Positions 1 to 11,678 of a stretch of DNA of 64,000 bases are shown in pieces. The position numbers and the translations under genes were made by a program. Below the pieces are notes generated by a model. That model did not search any database. It saw only the letters and a program-made list of their open reading frames with translations, and was not told where the DNA came from. Position 1 is the first letter of the stretch. Each line of letters begins with the position of its first letter. The DNA comes from Prosopocoilus inquinatus (taxonomy: Eukaryota > Arthropoda > Insecta > Coleoptera > Lucanidae), in NCBI GenBank assembly GCA_036172665.1, contig CM069874.1, forward strand, positions 49,086,707 through 49,150,706. The letters are read 5' to 3'.

Positions 1-502
1 TTATATTAAATTTATAACTGGACCTAATTAAGTAAGCATGTATCGACAATTTTTGTGTACGTTTGAGTATCTCAGAAGTTAATCGGTAAAATGATTCTTT
101 TGAATTTGCCATAAAAACATCGCTCCCGTCATAGACCTTGTCGTCGCATTATGGTGCCAAATGCAGTGTCGCTGGCCAAAAATCTGTAACTTTAAATTTA
201 TTGATATATCGTTATCAAATTTTGTATTCTTAATGAAAAAGGGTTAAAGTTTCATATGAGCAATGAAAAACCACTGAAACTTGAGTAATTTATTTAAAAA
301 GAAATTAAAGATCTACAGAAACCTAATTATTGGCAATTGCCGTAAACACGAGACGCAAATTCTTATTAAAACTAATGCAAAAGGATATCAAATAGTAATA
401 TGATAATTATAGTAATGATTTTTACAATAAAAAAATCAAAATGTGCATTAAAACATAATGAAAAAAGGTTATGAGTTTTATGGAAAATGAGAAGGAATAA
501 TT
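1..502. other. No gene recognised
   Basis: AT-rich sequence next to the 3' end of the transposase pseudogene that follows. I see no coding sequence and no clear terminal repeat of that element. Confidence 0.5.
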
Positions 503-2431
503 TTAATCTTCCAGTAAAGTTATTGCTTCCTCATCGAGATCTATGTGTTTCTGTGAAGATTGCTTTCTAATGCTTGTTATGAAGGGATCAGATGTACAGA
601 ATAAATGATGAAAGACGTCTTCGTTTGTAGCTAATCTGCAACATTTTCTAGAATGATGTAGTCTGAATTTCTTATAATCTTTGTTTCGAGATTCTTGAGC
701 ATCTTCAGACAGCTGTCCGAGAGGCAGAATGGCGTTATACCTGATTATGCTCTCTCCATGCATAAGAACCTTGTGCACTGAATAGGGCATGTAGTACCAA
801 TTGTACGTATTTACGTATAAATTAGCTCTAGTATGTGTATATTCACCAAACTTTTTGCATTTATTTTCATACCACTTGACATTGTCTGCTCCAGTGATTT
901 CAGATGTACAAGCATAATTCGCAAAGAATCTTCTTGCGGTATTTCCGTCATTACTATTTCCACTGATTCGCCGAGGTTTGTCTATAATCAAACCAAATTC
1001 GTTACGGTAACGTTCCTGCACAAGTTGTTTTTTCACTGATTTTTGTTTCTTATTGTCCTCTGGAGTAGCAGACCATTTTTGGAATGAAAAGTTGTATGAT
1101 ATATGAAGAATTAATTCGACAAACCTAATCCAAGCATGCAGAGTTGAGAGTCCAAATCGGAATGTTTCTTCTCGTTCTGGCCTTCGACGTGTAAGATCAT
1201 TCATTTCTGTAGGTTTTGCTAAACAAACATTACACGTGGCACTTAATGGTGTATTTGTTATAACTTGAACAACTTTTCCATCTATCATAGTAAAATATAA
1301 AATGTGTTTTACAGAATACAATTTTTCGTTGAATTCTATGCAAGAAGATGTTAATGCAAGAATTTGTAAATCAATTTCCTCCACTACACTTCTAGTTTTC
1401 TCAGGAGTTTCTTTTGCAAATTCTATAAGAATAGGGCGAGAAAAGCGGACTGATGAAGGTGTACGATTTTCCCATACAACATTGCTATTTTTTTCGTTAA
1501 TAAGCTTCAGTGGTATAAAAGAGGATATCAATAGTTTTGAATCTGATATTAGTTGACTTTCTCCTGACAAAATTTGTTTGTATTCGCTTTGAACAGAAGA
1601 GCCGTCAACTCCCTATTTACTGTATAAAATCAATTGTGTATCCTCGTTTAGATTAAGAGAATGCAGCATTAATAATCTCTTAGCCGTGTGATTTAAAAGA
1701 GCTTGTAATTTTACTTTGACACTTATATCAGTTACCTCGACATGATTCGGATAACATGCTTTTTAGCTTCCAATATTAGCTTATAAGACGGGAGTAACGG
1801 AATACATTTGCTTATCATGCAGCTTCCGAGGTATTCGTATAGACTTTTTGTTAAATCTAAATCCAGAAATAAAGTTAAAGCTTCGTCGTGTGAATAAGGT
1901 ACTACAAATATTTTTTGTTCTACTAAATTTTAATGTAATATACTTAAATCTTCGGGTGATAAAAAGCGTACCTTATCAAGCACGGCAGAATGTTTACATT
2001 CTCCAAGCGACCGCAATCCTTGTATATAAGAATGATGAATTTTCTCTAGTCCAGATTCCCTAAACAGTTTAATTGCTTTTCTACGTTTGCTTCTCTCCGC
2101 CGAAAATTCATATTCCCTACAAGGTCGTCTTCGTTTACTTTCTGAAGATATAGAGGGTATATTTTCTTCATCAAACTGCACTGTCAAATCTTTGGTGATC
2201 CAATCAGTATTTCTTAGCAGAAATTTGTCCTTGGTCCTTCCAGCTCCATTCCACCTTTGCTTGAATTGTGGTAGAATATACTTCTGAATTTTGACAATCA
2301 CGCAAAATGAAATTTGCTCCACTGAGATTAGGAAATTTTTCTTGTATGTAATGCTCTGCCGTAGATATATGCTTTCCGTGCTCCATGAAAGCAATACATA
2401 ATTCTTGTTTATTGATGGTTATAGAATTCAT
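503..2431 (-). pseudogene. RAG1/Transib-like DDE transposase, broken
   Basis: Reads on the minus strand as a decayed DNA transposase of the RAG1-core/Transib type (cut-and-paste DNA transposition). The pieces lie in order. The N-terminus starts at an ATG at 2429-2431. A basic region (SKRRRP, ERSKRRKA) follows near 2050-2130. The first catalytic Asp is in VDGSS (codon 1604-1606), the second in TMIDGKV (codon 1280-1282), and then come a CNVC zinc motif and the block NDGNTARRFF. The catalytic Glu is in QESRNKDYKKFR (codon 692-694), followed by a C-terminal block resembling the end of RAG1. Breaks: a frame change near 2255-2290, TAA at 1927-1929, a 1-base shift in an A-run near 1764, and TAG at 1613-1615 where the family has Trp. 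A stretch near 850-900 looks about 20 residues short. The longest uninterrupted part is 503-1570. Family assignment is from remembered motifs, not a search. Confidence 0.75.
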
Positions 2432-3352
2432 TTTTCACGCGTTTGATTGCAATATAACAACACATATCAGGACTGGCTTCGACAAAGTGATTTGCAATGT
2501 TTCAGTTTTCGTCAAAGCCTTTTATATGTATAAAACCTCAAGAAAATTATCAGTATTTGTTCAATAATAGAAAATATTTTCGACACCAAGTAGGTATTGC
2601 GGATAATTGTTATTTTACATATTGTTGATTGATAAAAAAAAATAAAAATAATTTTGGTCAACCGTAATTTCCGTGAAAACAACTTATTTTGATTTCAATA
2701 AAAGTTAGCGGTCTATGGTTAATGGTGAAATTCATAATAAAAAAACATAGAAAACTATTTGTTCTTATCATTAAATAATATTTGCTCGCATATAAATGTT
2801 TAAAAATGTAAATAACGGGCAATTAGGTTCCGCGTTAGAAAACAGTAATCCAACTTCTCTTCGAACTTTTCTCGTTTTCACATAGAATTGCATTGAAATG
2901 CAGTATAAATTTTATTGCATTTTGTAGACAATTAAACGAGCTTCCATATGTGCTAGAGAAATTAACTGGGATAAACCCTGCTAATAGTTAAAAGTTTACT
3001 GGAAATTATTTTTTTAACTTGTAGTAATGTGATTAATCAAATAATTCTAGCGAATTAATGAATACACTTGAAACATCAATAATTTATTTTTATGTAGTAG
3101 GAAGAGTGGCCATTTTAGTAATATGAAATAAGTTGTAAAAAGTTTGCGCAATATAGGTATATTTTATTGTATTATGGAAGCCTACGCGCCGGGATTCTTC
3201 ACCGGTAACGAAACGGTCAACTTTGAGGGTGCATAGCATAATCATTAAAGCTTCAAATCATAAAATATTTGGTTAAACAAAACTTCAATTTGTCTACTTT
3301 ATGATACAAATAATTTGTATAATGTAGGATGATATTCCGAAAATGCATTTTT
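2432..3352. other. No gene recognised
   Basis: AT-rich flank upstream of the transposase pseudogene. No ORF with recognisable similarity and no clear repeat was seen. Confidence 0.5.
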
Positions 3353-3376
3353 GATTATGATTATGATTATGATTAT
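3353..3376. repeat. Hexanucleotide microsatellite (GATTAT)4
   Basis: Four exact tandem copies of GATTAT. A slightly more GC-rich stretch follows (3377-3580) and stays open in one frame, but I recognise nothing in it. Confidence 0.9.
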
Positions 3377-3580
3377 GGCCAAGGCTTACATGGAGCGGGA
3401 CCACAGTGCGCCGCCTGGCCGTTACAGGACATCGTAATCCTGAGACATCTCGATGCAACCCCTTCAACAAATCTACAGCAAAACTACCTCAAGGCTACCG
3501 AATTTCTTCAAAAACGTGGAAGTGCATCCATATTTTCGTATTCGATCGTTTAAAGCTCTACCTACGCCCCCAGTCTTTCT

Positions 3581-4433
3581 AAGTAGAGTGTGACAGTGAA
3601 CTATTTCAGGACTATCAATTTCGAGAAATTTAAATTCTGAAAGGTAGTTCATAAATATTGTAATGTTTTAATATTAGAACTCTTTTCTATTTCAAAGTAA
3701 ATTAACATGTTACATGAAACAGTTCTATCAAATGCATTCGTTTCATCATCCACGATCACGTAAATTTGAAATTTTGAATTGATCCAAAATAACAAACGAA
3801 TTTTTAAATTAATTAAAAAAGTTTACCTCATTTTAAAACTTACCGACTGACCTAATCGTTTCTTACTCATAAGAAAATGGGAAACCGAGAAACGATAATC
3901 AATGGACAATAAAAGCTGAAATTATTTTAGATTAACCAAGAACTCAGGCGCACAAATTATTCGAAATATGGAATGGAATGGAATCAAGACAACGATCTTT
4001 AAAAATGGTAAACCTATTTATTTAATTGCTAATTGTAAGTTTATTCCCTATGACCCAAATTAGCCGATATATTTCTTCAGGAAAGGTCGTGAGCTTATTT
4101 TTTGCAAGTATTCTACCCGAGCTTTCAAAGTTTCAACCAGAAAATAAGTAAAAGTTAAAAAAATATACCCGAAAAATTGCAGTGATATGCACTAATATAC
4201 ATCTTTTCCACAAAATATGCTTAAGATGAGGAAACTATACCAACATTAATTTTGTCCTTATACGTCATAGAAGCAAGAAATATGCAATTTGCATATAAAT
4301 AATCCCAGTGGAGCAAGAAATCGAAAATTTAAGACTCAACCGGTTTTCTCTTTTTGGTTTTTACTTTTCTAGGGCTTCAAATAGAATGAAACCTTAATTG
4401 CGAGTATTGCCTTAATTGCCCAAATCCCTAGAG
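3581..4433. other. No gene recognised
   Basis: AT-rich intergenic DNA with no supported feature. Confidence 0.5.
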
Positions 4434-5125
4434 GCATCACTTGAGAAACCCGGAAGATCGACGTCTTGTACGCTCTCGCACTACTTAGACATTAATACTT
4501 TTTAGATTGCTGCACAAAAATAATCCTTAATTGAATGCAGAAATTAGGGGTGAAATCGCAGTTTCCGTACGCTCGATCTGATTGTTCTCTGTGAAGAGCC
4601 GGGCCGTGTGAAAAATTCGAAGAAATCTACTACTTCGCCTTTACCTTGAACGTTATTGTTACTGTTCATTCCAATATTATTGCACCTCTACATACTGAAT
4701 ATTCGATTCTTTACAGAATAACATCCAATTTTAAAGTGAAACGTCTTTAAAAACTCATTTAAATTTGAAACGAGAGATCTATTCAGAAAAAAAAACATAT
4801 CGTATAATTGCAATTCTTGTTTGTAGATGGCGCCACCGAGCCGAACGTAGCGCGTAGTTTGTATACATAACTACGCGCTACGTTCAGCATCACTCGAGGG
4901 ACCCGGAAGTTCGACTTCTTATACAATCCCGCTGTACTTAGGTATTATTCCCTTCCAGATTGCTGCGCAAGCGGGGAGTATTAGATGTTTGCATTTGCTA
5001 TGCAAAAATTATCCTTAATTGACTGCAGAAATTAGGCGTTTAAAAAAATTATTTAAATTTGTAACAAGAAAAAAAAAGCATTTTAAAGTAATTATAACTC
5101 TTGTTTGCAATAGGCGCCGCCAAGG
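4434..5125. repeat. Diverged direct repeat pair with a perfect hairpin between
   Basis: The stretch beginning CATCACTTGAG near 4436 recurs, diverged, beginning CATCACTCGAGG near 4888. Both copies share an ACCCGGAAG block, an AGATTGCTGC block and an ATCCTTAATTG block. A second shared block (TCTTGTTTG then GGCGCC) follows at about 4815-4835 and 5098-5118. Between the copies, 4843-4859 and 4869-4885 form a perfect 17-bp inverted repeat around a 9-nt loop. This looks like a duplicated old element of unknown class. Confidence 0.6.
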
Positions 5126-5280
5126 TAGTTTCAATTTTAATTACAATTTGTCACACGTCTGATTTCTCTCCTCGAAAATAATAAATTCATTTACATTATT
5201 TTTAATTATATTTTGAGACTTTTTCAATTTCTTTCCTGCAGATCTTTCAACACAGTTTTTGTGAACTCGGGGCAAACGTA

Positions 5281-5807
5281 TACAGGATGCTCCATTTTGA
5301 AACGCAACATAGGAAATCCCATCTTGATTTAAAGCTACTCAAATATTGGCTTCCTTAATTATTTTACGGCAAAATTCCATTTAGGTTTTTTAAAGTACTC
5401 TTCAAGATGAATCTGTCTGTGAAGTTTGAGAATTTTTCATGCACTGAGTTATAAGATATTTATAAAGGTTCTTTAGCTAAATTCAATTTATATAAAACTA
5501 TCAACTCGGCCTTGATTAATAATAGTGAAAACTGAACAGATAATTAAGAAATCTAGTTCGTTTTTGAAAAGATTGATAAAGAAAGCTTTTACAGTAATTT
5601 CAATATTTTAACATTTATTGATCAATAAATATTTTGAAACTGAGCGAATGAAAAATTGTCAAACTTCACAGACAGATTCATCTTGAAGAGTAATTTAAAA
5701 AACCTCCACTGCATTTTGCTATAAAATAATTAGGGAAGCCAATATTCGAGCACCTTTAAATTAGCATGGGGTTTTCTATGTTGCGTTTCAAAACGCAGCA
5801 CTCTGTA
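5281..5807. mobile_element. Foldback MITE with arms of about 160 bp
   Basis: The left arm (5281-5440, starting TACAGGATGCTCC) is the reverse complement, at high similarity, of the right arm (5645-5807, ending CACTCTGTA). Both ends abut TA, consistent with a TA target duplication. The interior (5441-5644) codes for nothing recognisable. It belongs by its ends to the TACAGG-type foldback elements that recur across the window. Confidence 0.8.
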
Positions 5808-6069
5808 TAGATGGCGCTACAGTAATCATGAAAAGAGTTTTGAAATAAGAAAATTGTAAAATTTAAAATAAAATAAAAATAAAAAATGTAATTTCTTGAA
5901 AAGTGATCTGAACGGATTCGTATAATCTGCGAACCATGTGTACTTTTACAGCTTTATCAGGTGGCGCCATCTACCAAGAAGAGCTCCAATTATAGCGCCG
6001 AATTATCAATTTATTCATTTTTATTATTCGAAGTAAATTTTTGACTCTTCAAAAATTTAAAAAAAAAAA

Positions 6070-6335
6070 AACAACTTTGGGACTTCCCATTGTTTTGATT
6101 TTTTCTCAAAAATCTGCTTTTTACGTTTAGAAAGAAAAGTGAGAGAAAGAGGGAGGGTTCAAATTCGCGCGGGCCTTCGACGTTAGTCGAAAATCCAAAC
6201 TTTGGGACTACCCCAACGCTTTCTTTTCTTTTTTCTTTGAAAATGGGCTTTTGTTTCTTTTTGTCATGGTAGAAAAGTGAGCGAAGGGTTGGGGCTGCGT
6301 CCCCAAATTTGAATCGGTCCTCCAACGTCATTGAA
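6070..6335. repeat. Two imperfect tandem copies of a ~125-140 bp unit
   Basis: The unit starts AACTTTGGGACT near 6072 and again near 6198. Each copy runs through a TTTCTC/TTTTTC-rich part and a GAAAAGTGAG part to a CC(T)TC-GACGT(T/C)A end. The 106-residue minus ORF across it follows from the repeat and I do not read it as a gene. Confidence 0.6.
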
Positions 6336-6336
6336 A

Positions 6337-7145
6337 GTACAGACAGACTATACCCTTCGGCTCAGATTCTATCTAAAATTCATTCTCTTTACACGCAAAG
6401 TAGATTTTTGTTTCAACGATTGTTACGATTAAATTGATTACCAAAAAAACTAAACACCCGTGATGTGTAGTAACTTCATTCGCAAGATTAATTTCAAAAT
6501 GAGAAAACCAACTGATTAAAAAAAGATTAAAAGAACTTCAAAGAGCACCAACTAATTAAATAGATCACAGTACTGCAGGCGAATGATTTGAAAAAAAGAC
6601 TTTTCGTGCGCTACGCCCTTCTTAACCATTTTCTCCCATTATTGTAATTCAAATAAACTTGGTTGGCTACCTGGTAAAATTATTAAAAAGATAGGAATGG
6701 TCTTGAATCATATAGTACATGTTACCGGCACGGTAATCGACTTAAAAAACTCCCAGAAAGATCTGAAGTACGTACGTGTACGTCGTGAACTACCAGAAGA
6801 AGGATGTCGTGAATTTCAAGCTGCTTTCACAGTTCCTAGTTTCCAGTTCGTTGAAAGTAGATTGGAAGTAGATTCTGCGCTAGAAATAATTCTCCTACTG
6901 ATCCCGTATCGAAGCCGAAAAATTTTTAAATTTTTATTTTCTTTATTACAGATAAACCCAGATTTTGACGCGACCAAAAAGAATGCTACCTAGTTTGGCG
7001 AAAGCTCTGTCTGGGATGTTACGTAATGCTTAACATGGCGGCGCGGCGCCAAAACGAAATGCATGTTAAGCGGAGCGTCCATTAGGTCGGTGAAGGAGAG
7101 CGACGAGGCGCGGATTTTATTATCAGAGGTCCGTCCACTATTTTC
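6337..7145. other. No gene recognised
   Basis: Contains an unrecognised 98-codon plus ORF at 6697-6993, which has no neighbour or motif to support it, and a short CpG-rich stretch at 7030-7120. Confidence 0.4.
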
Positions 7146-7412
7146 TCAAAAAGTTATCCAGGTCCGTATTGGCGCCACTGAAGAGAACCAAAACATCATC
7201 AAGATATCTATACCAGTATTGGATATGCTTCTGAAAAGGGGGGAATTTGAGATGTGATTCTTTTCTAAATTGTTCAAGAAAATTTCACTCATAAGGCATG
7301 ACAAAGGGGAACCCATAACAACGCCGGAATTTTGATTATAAAAATTATGTGTAGTGTTATTAAAACGATACCAGTGGAGATCTGAGTTTTTAGCCCACCT
7401 TCTGTTTAACAT
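7146..7412 (-). pseudogene. Penelope-like RT fragment, minus orientation
   Basis: An 88-codon stretch with the motif NSGVVMGSPLSCLMSEIF, the RT palm motif that precedes the catalytic YxDD in Penelope-like and related reverse transcriptases. It is only a fragment: neither YxDD nor the endonuclease is attached. It lies head to head with the plus-strand PLE relic beginning near 7440. Oppositely oriented partial copies side by side are typical of PLE insertions. Confidence 0.65.
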
Positions 7413-7439
7413 TTATATCCTCACTATGAGTGGCCGGAG

Positions 7440-8735
7440 GCCTCATACAACTTCAACTTCAGCAAGTTGAGCTGCTTCAACCCGCCGTTATCAACAACTG
7501 CCCTCGTTAAGGAAACAAGTTGCCCTCGAGATCTGGTTCCTGTCAAACTGTCACATTCGTACAAATTTAAATACTCCAGCCTCCAGAGCTGCCGTTAAAT
7601 CAGCTGAGAAAACATTGCTACAGCAAGAACTCGGCAAATGATACTTCATCCGAGATGAAATCTGCTTGCAAATTTGGAAACTGCACATGGATCTCACATA
7701 CGCCCAGCCATAAGAGATGCTTTCGATCATAAGGTATGGGACCATGTTCAATCAGTTGGCCAACAATTGGCCAATTGGCAATTTAAACAAAAAACTTTTT
7801 CAACTAAAATCGATTTTCAAATTTTACTTACCATTGAAAATCTTTTAATTTTCACCCACACATTGTCAATACCTCCAATAGCTCAATCCCCCACGTTGTT
7901 TCTAACACCGTTCAAAAAGACTCCTCAAATTTACCCCACTTCCCAACAAAGAAATGGCTTACACCACCAACTTAGTGGCGACCGAAAAGATTTTACAAAC
8001 TTTACCCCCACGAGACCGAACCTCCGCAGCCAACCAACTTTTTCCTGTTTTTAACAAACTTCCTTCAACCCTTGCCACTAAAAACCACGTTAACCCCGCT
8101 GCAGTAAAAACTAAGAAATTCTTAACCAACAACAATCCCTTGATATCTAAAGCCGATAAAGGTGATTGCATCGTCAAATGGATAAAACAGATTATAATGA
8201 TAACATTTCGAATTCTTTAAGTAATTCTGATTTTATTACACTCTCCTCTGACCTCTCTTTTAAATACATCAAGAAGTTTAACACCACCATTAGAGATTTA
8301 CAGTTCTTCAAATTTCACAATATTAACCACTTTGAACTTATTAGTAAGAATCCCTCTGTTTCAAGACTTTATGCCCTCCCCAAAATACATAAACCCCATT
8401 GCCCTGTGAGACCAATAGTATTTTTCATCAATGCCCCAGCCTATCTTTTATCAATTTAGCTTTCTCGTCAACTTAATCAACTACTTCAATTAAATTCATC
8501 TTTTAGTATAAAAAAACACTCAGCAACTTTTAGACAAAATTTCTGACATTGATATTAATAAGATGATTTGTCTCTTTTGATGTTGTCAAACTATTTTCAG
8601 CGTACCATCTTCTGAACGTATTGAGTTAACGTTTCACCATCTAAAGAACTGTCAAAAATCTTTGAAATTACTTCTTTTCCTTTATATGTGGTTTATTTGT
8701 ACTGCAAAATTTTTTCTTAGATATCGATTTTGGTT
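7440..8735 (+). pseudogene. Penelope-like element RT N-terminal half, decayed
   Basis: A plus-strand PLE relic in several frames. PLISKADKGDCIV (near 8140-8180) matches the conserved start of the PLE RT region. RLYALPKIHKPHCPVRPIVF (about 8370-8420) is the PLE finger motif. The sequence continues to a decayed palm motif with IFSVPSSERIEL near 8600-8630. Stops and frame changes are frequent (for example the TAG after 8457). The second half of RT and the endonuclease are missing. In an intact element this enzyme copies the element RNA into DNA at a chromosomal nick. Confidence 0.7.
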
Positions 8736-9034
8736 TTGACACTTTCTTTCTTTCCTCTTTTTGCTCGACCGGTGGAACTGATACCCTGTAAGTCATCATT
8801 TTCATTCACCATAAGCGTCGCATTTTTTTTTTCATTCAGCTCCTCGCTTCCACTTTGTTCTTCGCTCAACTGATTCATACCTTCTTCCCTATCTGATGGA
8901 ATGCATTTACTTCCTGAAGACTGGAACGCTTCTTCATCTTCAGTTTGGAACGCTTCTTCATCTTCAGACTGGATAAAATTCTCTGCTTCAGTAATTTTCT
9001 TTCTTTCCCATTTCGGCCAGCATCTGTCTGCGAC
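8717..9034 (-). CDS. Unrecognised acidic open frame, possible exon or relic
   Basis: Open on the minus strand from just after a TGA (9035-9037) to TAA (8717-8719), about 105 codons. It starts with a basic Trp-rich stretch (CWPKWERKK) and then has two copies of the acidic octapeptide EDEEAFQ(T/S). A Ser/Glu-rich middle and a basic tail (GRAKRGKKESVKTK) follow. The 24-bp DNA repeat behind the octapeptide is visible at about 8922-8975. An AG acceptor-like site lies upstream near 9041. It could be a terminal exon of a host nuclear protein or a transposon relic; I do not recognise it. Confidence 0.3.
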   Translation of the reverse strand, partial: VADRCWPKWERKKITEAENFIQSEDEEAFQTEDEEAFQSSGSKCIPSDREEGMNQLSEEQSGSEELNEKKNATLMVNENDDLQGISSTGRAKRGKKESVKTKIDI

Positions 9035-9037
9035 TCA

Positions 9038-10717
9038 TTCTAACAACAATACAAAGGGATGCACAATTTAGCAATGATGAGTTAGTTCACAAAACCATCA
9101 GCATTTTACTGAGTTTGAAAATTTATATTAAGAAATACATCGAAATTTTCTACCACGTTTAGCATAAAATGGATAGTTTCAAGGATTTTTTTGTCTTCTT
9201 AATTATTTAAGACACTTTCACTACGTTAATGTTAGAGAGCTTAAGATTAAAAAAGTTGATTCAAAATATCAATGAATATAACTTACCTGAATGAAATTAT
9301 TTACAGATCTTGTTTGAAATAAACAGAAAAAGCATTTCAATGTTATTTCATATCTCACGAACATATTCAAGAAAACTAAAAAACTAAGTCAGCACGGCAA
9401 AGTTATCATTACTGCAACAATGTTGCAACATTTAGACACAATCTGGCTTAAAATAATAATTAGTAAATACTGCTAACGTATTGGTATGATTTACCTCGTT
9501 TCTGCGTATCATAGAATGGCACTTTGCAAATCTACAGAGTGGAATAACCCATTTTTTGACAATATGTGGGTTGACACATCATCCATTTGTAAAGAATGTT
9601 TTACATTATACTAATTTTTGTTACCAGAAAATAGTACCAAAAAATATTGGCATTTTACTGCTTTACACTATCCTAAAACATGATAGACTTTTTTCTGGTA
9701 TCTTTTTATACGATAATGTAAATGGAGCTTAAATGCTTTAGCATGTAGTGTATTGTTATTCCTCGTTTAATATTGCTATTTTTTTTTATAAAATGTTTCC
9801 TAAAAAAGTACTCCTAATTTGTTGCACACTTATTTATTCGATAATATAATAATTTCTTTATTGCACAAATTAAAACGCTTACAAAACTTCGAGAAAAAGA
9901 TTGTGATCTGATAACCAAACGGAAGGAACGACAAGAGTAATAACGAAGTTTAAATAAGGCAGTTTCAGCTGGAAAGTCTATTACTATTGATTGCAGTAGA
10001 TAAACGTGATAAATTCTCAAAGTACAACGAAGATTTTTAGATTTAATAAAAATTCTGTGTTGTTATTTACCTACAGGCAATAATTCAAATATACGTTGCA
10101 CTAGTTATAAGAATAGATTCCGTAGAATTCAGGAAGAACTTTTTAAATTTGAATAAGCAAACTGTGAACGAAATTTTAAAGGAAAGTGACATAATTTTGA
10201 TTAAAATCCGGTTATCGCTCTGATAATTCCTAATTATTGCGAAAACTTTGATATAAACCGCTTACCGTCACTTATAAACCGAAGGAATTTATTTATAGTT
10301 CTTTCACAGCAATTACCCTAATATTTCAGTTTTTCTGCATGACAACTTACAATTTTGAAAATCGAACTAAAAAAATGTAACGTATATATTATTGTCAATT
10401 TCTACTTAGATAGGACATTGTGTTTTCAGAGTTAACGCGAGAAAAAGATCGAAATAGTGCCTGTTAAGTGATATATATAGGAGAAATAAGTACGTCTGCG
10501 TTATACGCAGCTACGTCGTTTTTTTTTTTTTAATTTGTCAATGATTATTACAGTTCTACGAATGCAACATTTGGTTTTATGGTTCATTAAGAGGATTTCC
10601 CAAGATTTCATTACGATTCTTAATTTCGAAGAACAAACGAACCACTAAATATGTCGATAAGCGAAACGACGGCGCAAGTCCTTTTTAATTATGAAGATTG
10701 TTATAAGTGCATTCAAG
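9038..10717. other. No gene recognised
   Basis: About 1.7 kb of AT-rich intergenic DNA upstream of the first cuticle gene promoter. No supported ORF, element or repeat. Confidence 0.5.
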
Positions 10718-10853
10718 TATGGATTTTTCGTAATAGACTTTCAAATCAGACTAGATACAGATAAAAAGCGTGAATTCTTTTTGTATGCCGTGAGATCACC
10801 CTAATGTGAAGAATTGAGTATAAAAGCGAGGAAACTGCGATTGATAATCAGTT
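10718..10853 (+). promoter_or_regulatory. Promoter of Gly/His-rich gene 1
   Basis: TATAAAAG at 10819-10826 and a TCAGTT initiator with its A at 10850, 31 bp downstream of the first T. A 29-nt upstream block at 10718-10746 (core ATTTTTCG, then ACTTTCAAAT) recurs before the other two plus-strand cuticle genes. A CGTGAGATCACCCTAAT block near 10790-10806 is also shared with gene 2. Confidence 0.75.
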
Positions 10854-10891
10854 TCAACTCAGCATTGCTTTGGAGTAATTCAGCTTTCAAA

Positions 10892-11678
10892 ATGCATCTA
10901 CAGGTATCTTCGAGAATTTTAATTTATGTAACTTTATACATAATTTTAACGACTTTTCTTGCAGCTTTTAGTGGCTGTAGCAGTCATAATTGGCACATGT
11001 ATATATGGCCAAGAATATGAGAATCATGAATTTGACATAGACCATGGAATTATTGAATTTGGATACAGTGACAGTGATCATGAAGCATACGGACATGGCG
11101 GCGGCGGCGGTGGTCATGGCGGTTATGGTGGTGGACACGGAGGTGGCGGACACGGAGGAGGTGGACACGGAGGTGGTGGACACGGAGGTGGTGGACACGG
11201 AGGTGGTGGACACGGAGGTGGTGGACACGGAGGTGGTGGTCATGGAGGATACGGTGGCGGACACGGAGGCGGTGGTGGACATGGTGGTTACGGTGGTGGA
11301 CACGGTGGTCACGGAGGAGGTGGTCACGGAGGTGGTGGTCATGGAGGATATGGTGGCGGACACGGTGGACACGGAGGCGGTGGTGGTCACGGAGGTGGTG
11401 GACACGGAGGTTACGGTGGTGGACACGGAGGAGGTGGTCACGGAGGTGGTGGACACGGAGGATACGGTGGTGGTCACGGAGGTGGTGGACATGGTGGTGG
11501 ACATGGAGGTGGTGGACACGGAGGCGGCGGTGGTCACGGAGGATATGGTGGAGGTGGACACGGTGGCGGTGGCCATGGTGGCGGACATTCAGGTCACTTG
11601 ATCCACGAAAACAGCTACTTCGATGGTCATGGTATCACAGGAACCAGCTATGACAACAGCCATTTGGAATCGTATTAA
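10892..11678 (+). CDS. Glycine/histidine-rich secreted cuticular-type protein 1
   Basis: Exons 10892-10903 (MHLQ) and 10965-11678, phase 0, with GT at 10904 and AG at 10963-10964. The predicted product is 241 residues. A hydrophobic signal sequence (LLVAVAVIIGTCIYG) is followed by an acidic linker (EYENHEFDIDHG). The body is almost entirely GGGGH, GGHGGYGGGH and GGGHGG repeats, ending in a short non-repeat tail (SYDNSHLESY). Such low-complexity Gly/His proteins are known from insect cuticle, where His and Tyr may take part in cross-linking; that role here is inference. The first four codons sit in a separate mini-exon, as is usual in insect cuticle genes. It is a paralogue of the gene at 28698. 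Open frames in the other phases and on the opposite strand come from the repeat. Confidence 0.88.

Noticed and set aside
3402..3408. CACAGTG heptamer as a Transib terminal repeat
   Set aside because: No matching CACTGTG-type end was found on the other side of the transposase relic, and a heptamer occurs easily by chance.
6697..6993. 98-codon ORF as a gene
   Set aside because: No motif and no supporting context on either side.
10968..11601. Long Ser/Thr/Val-rich and Asp/Val-rich ORFs in other frames and on the reverse strand of the Gly/His genes
   Set aside because: They are frame shadows of the simple repeat. The spliced plus-strand frame with signal peptide and promoter explains the locus. 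The same holds at 29093-29759.
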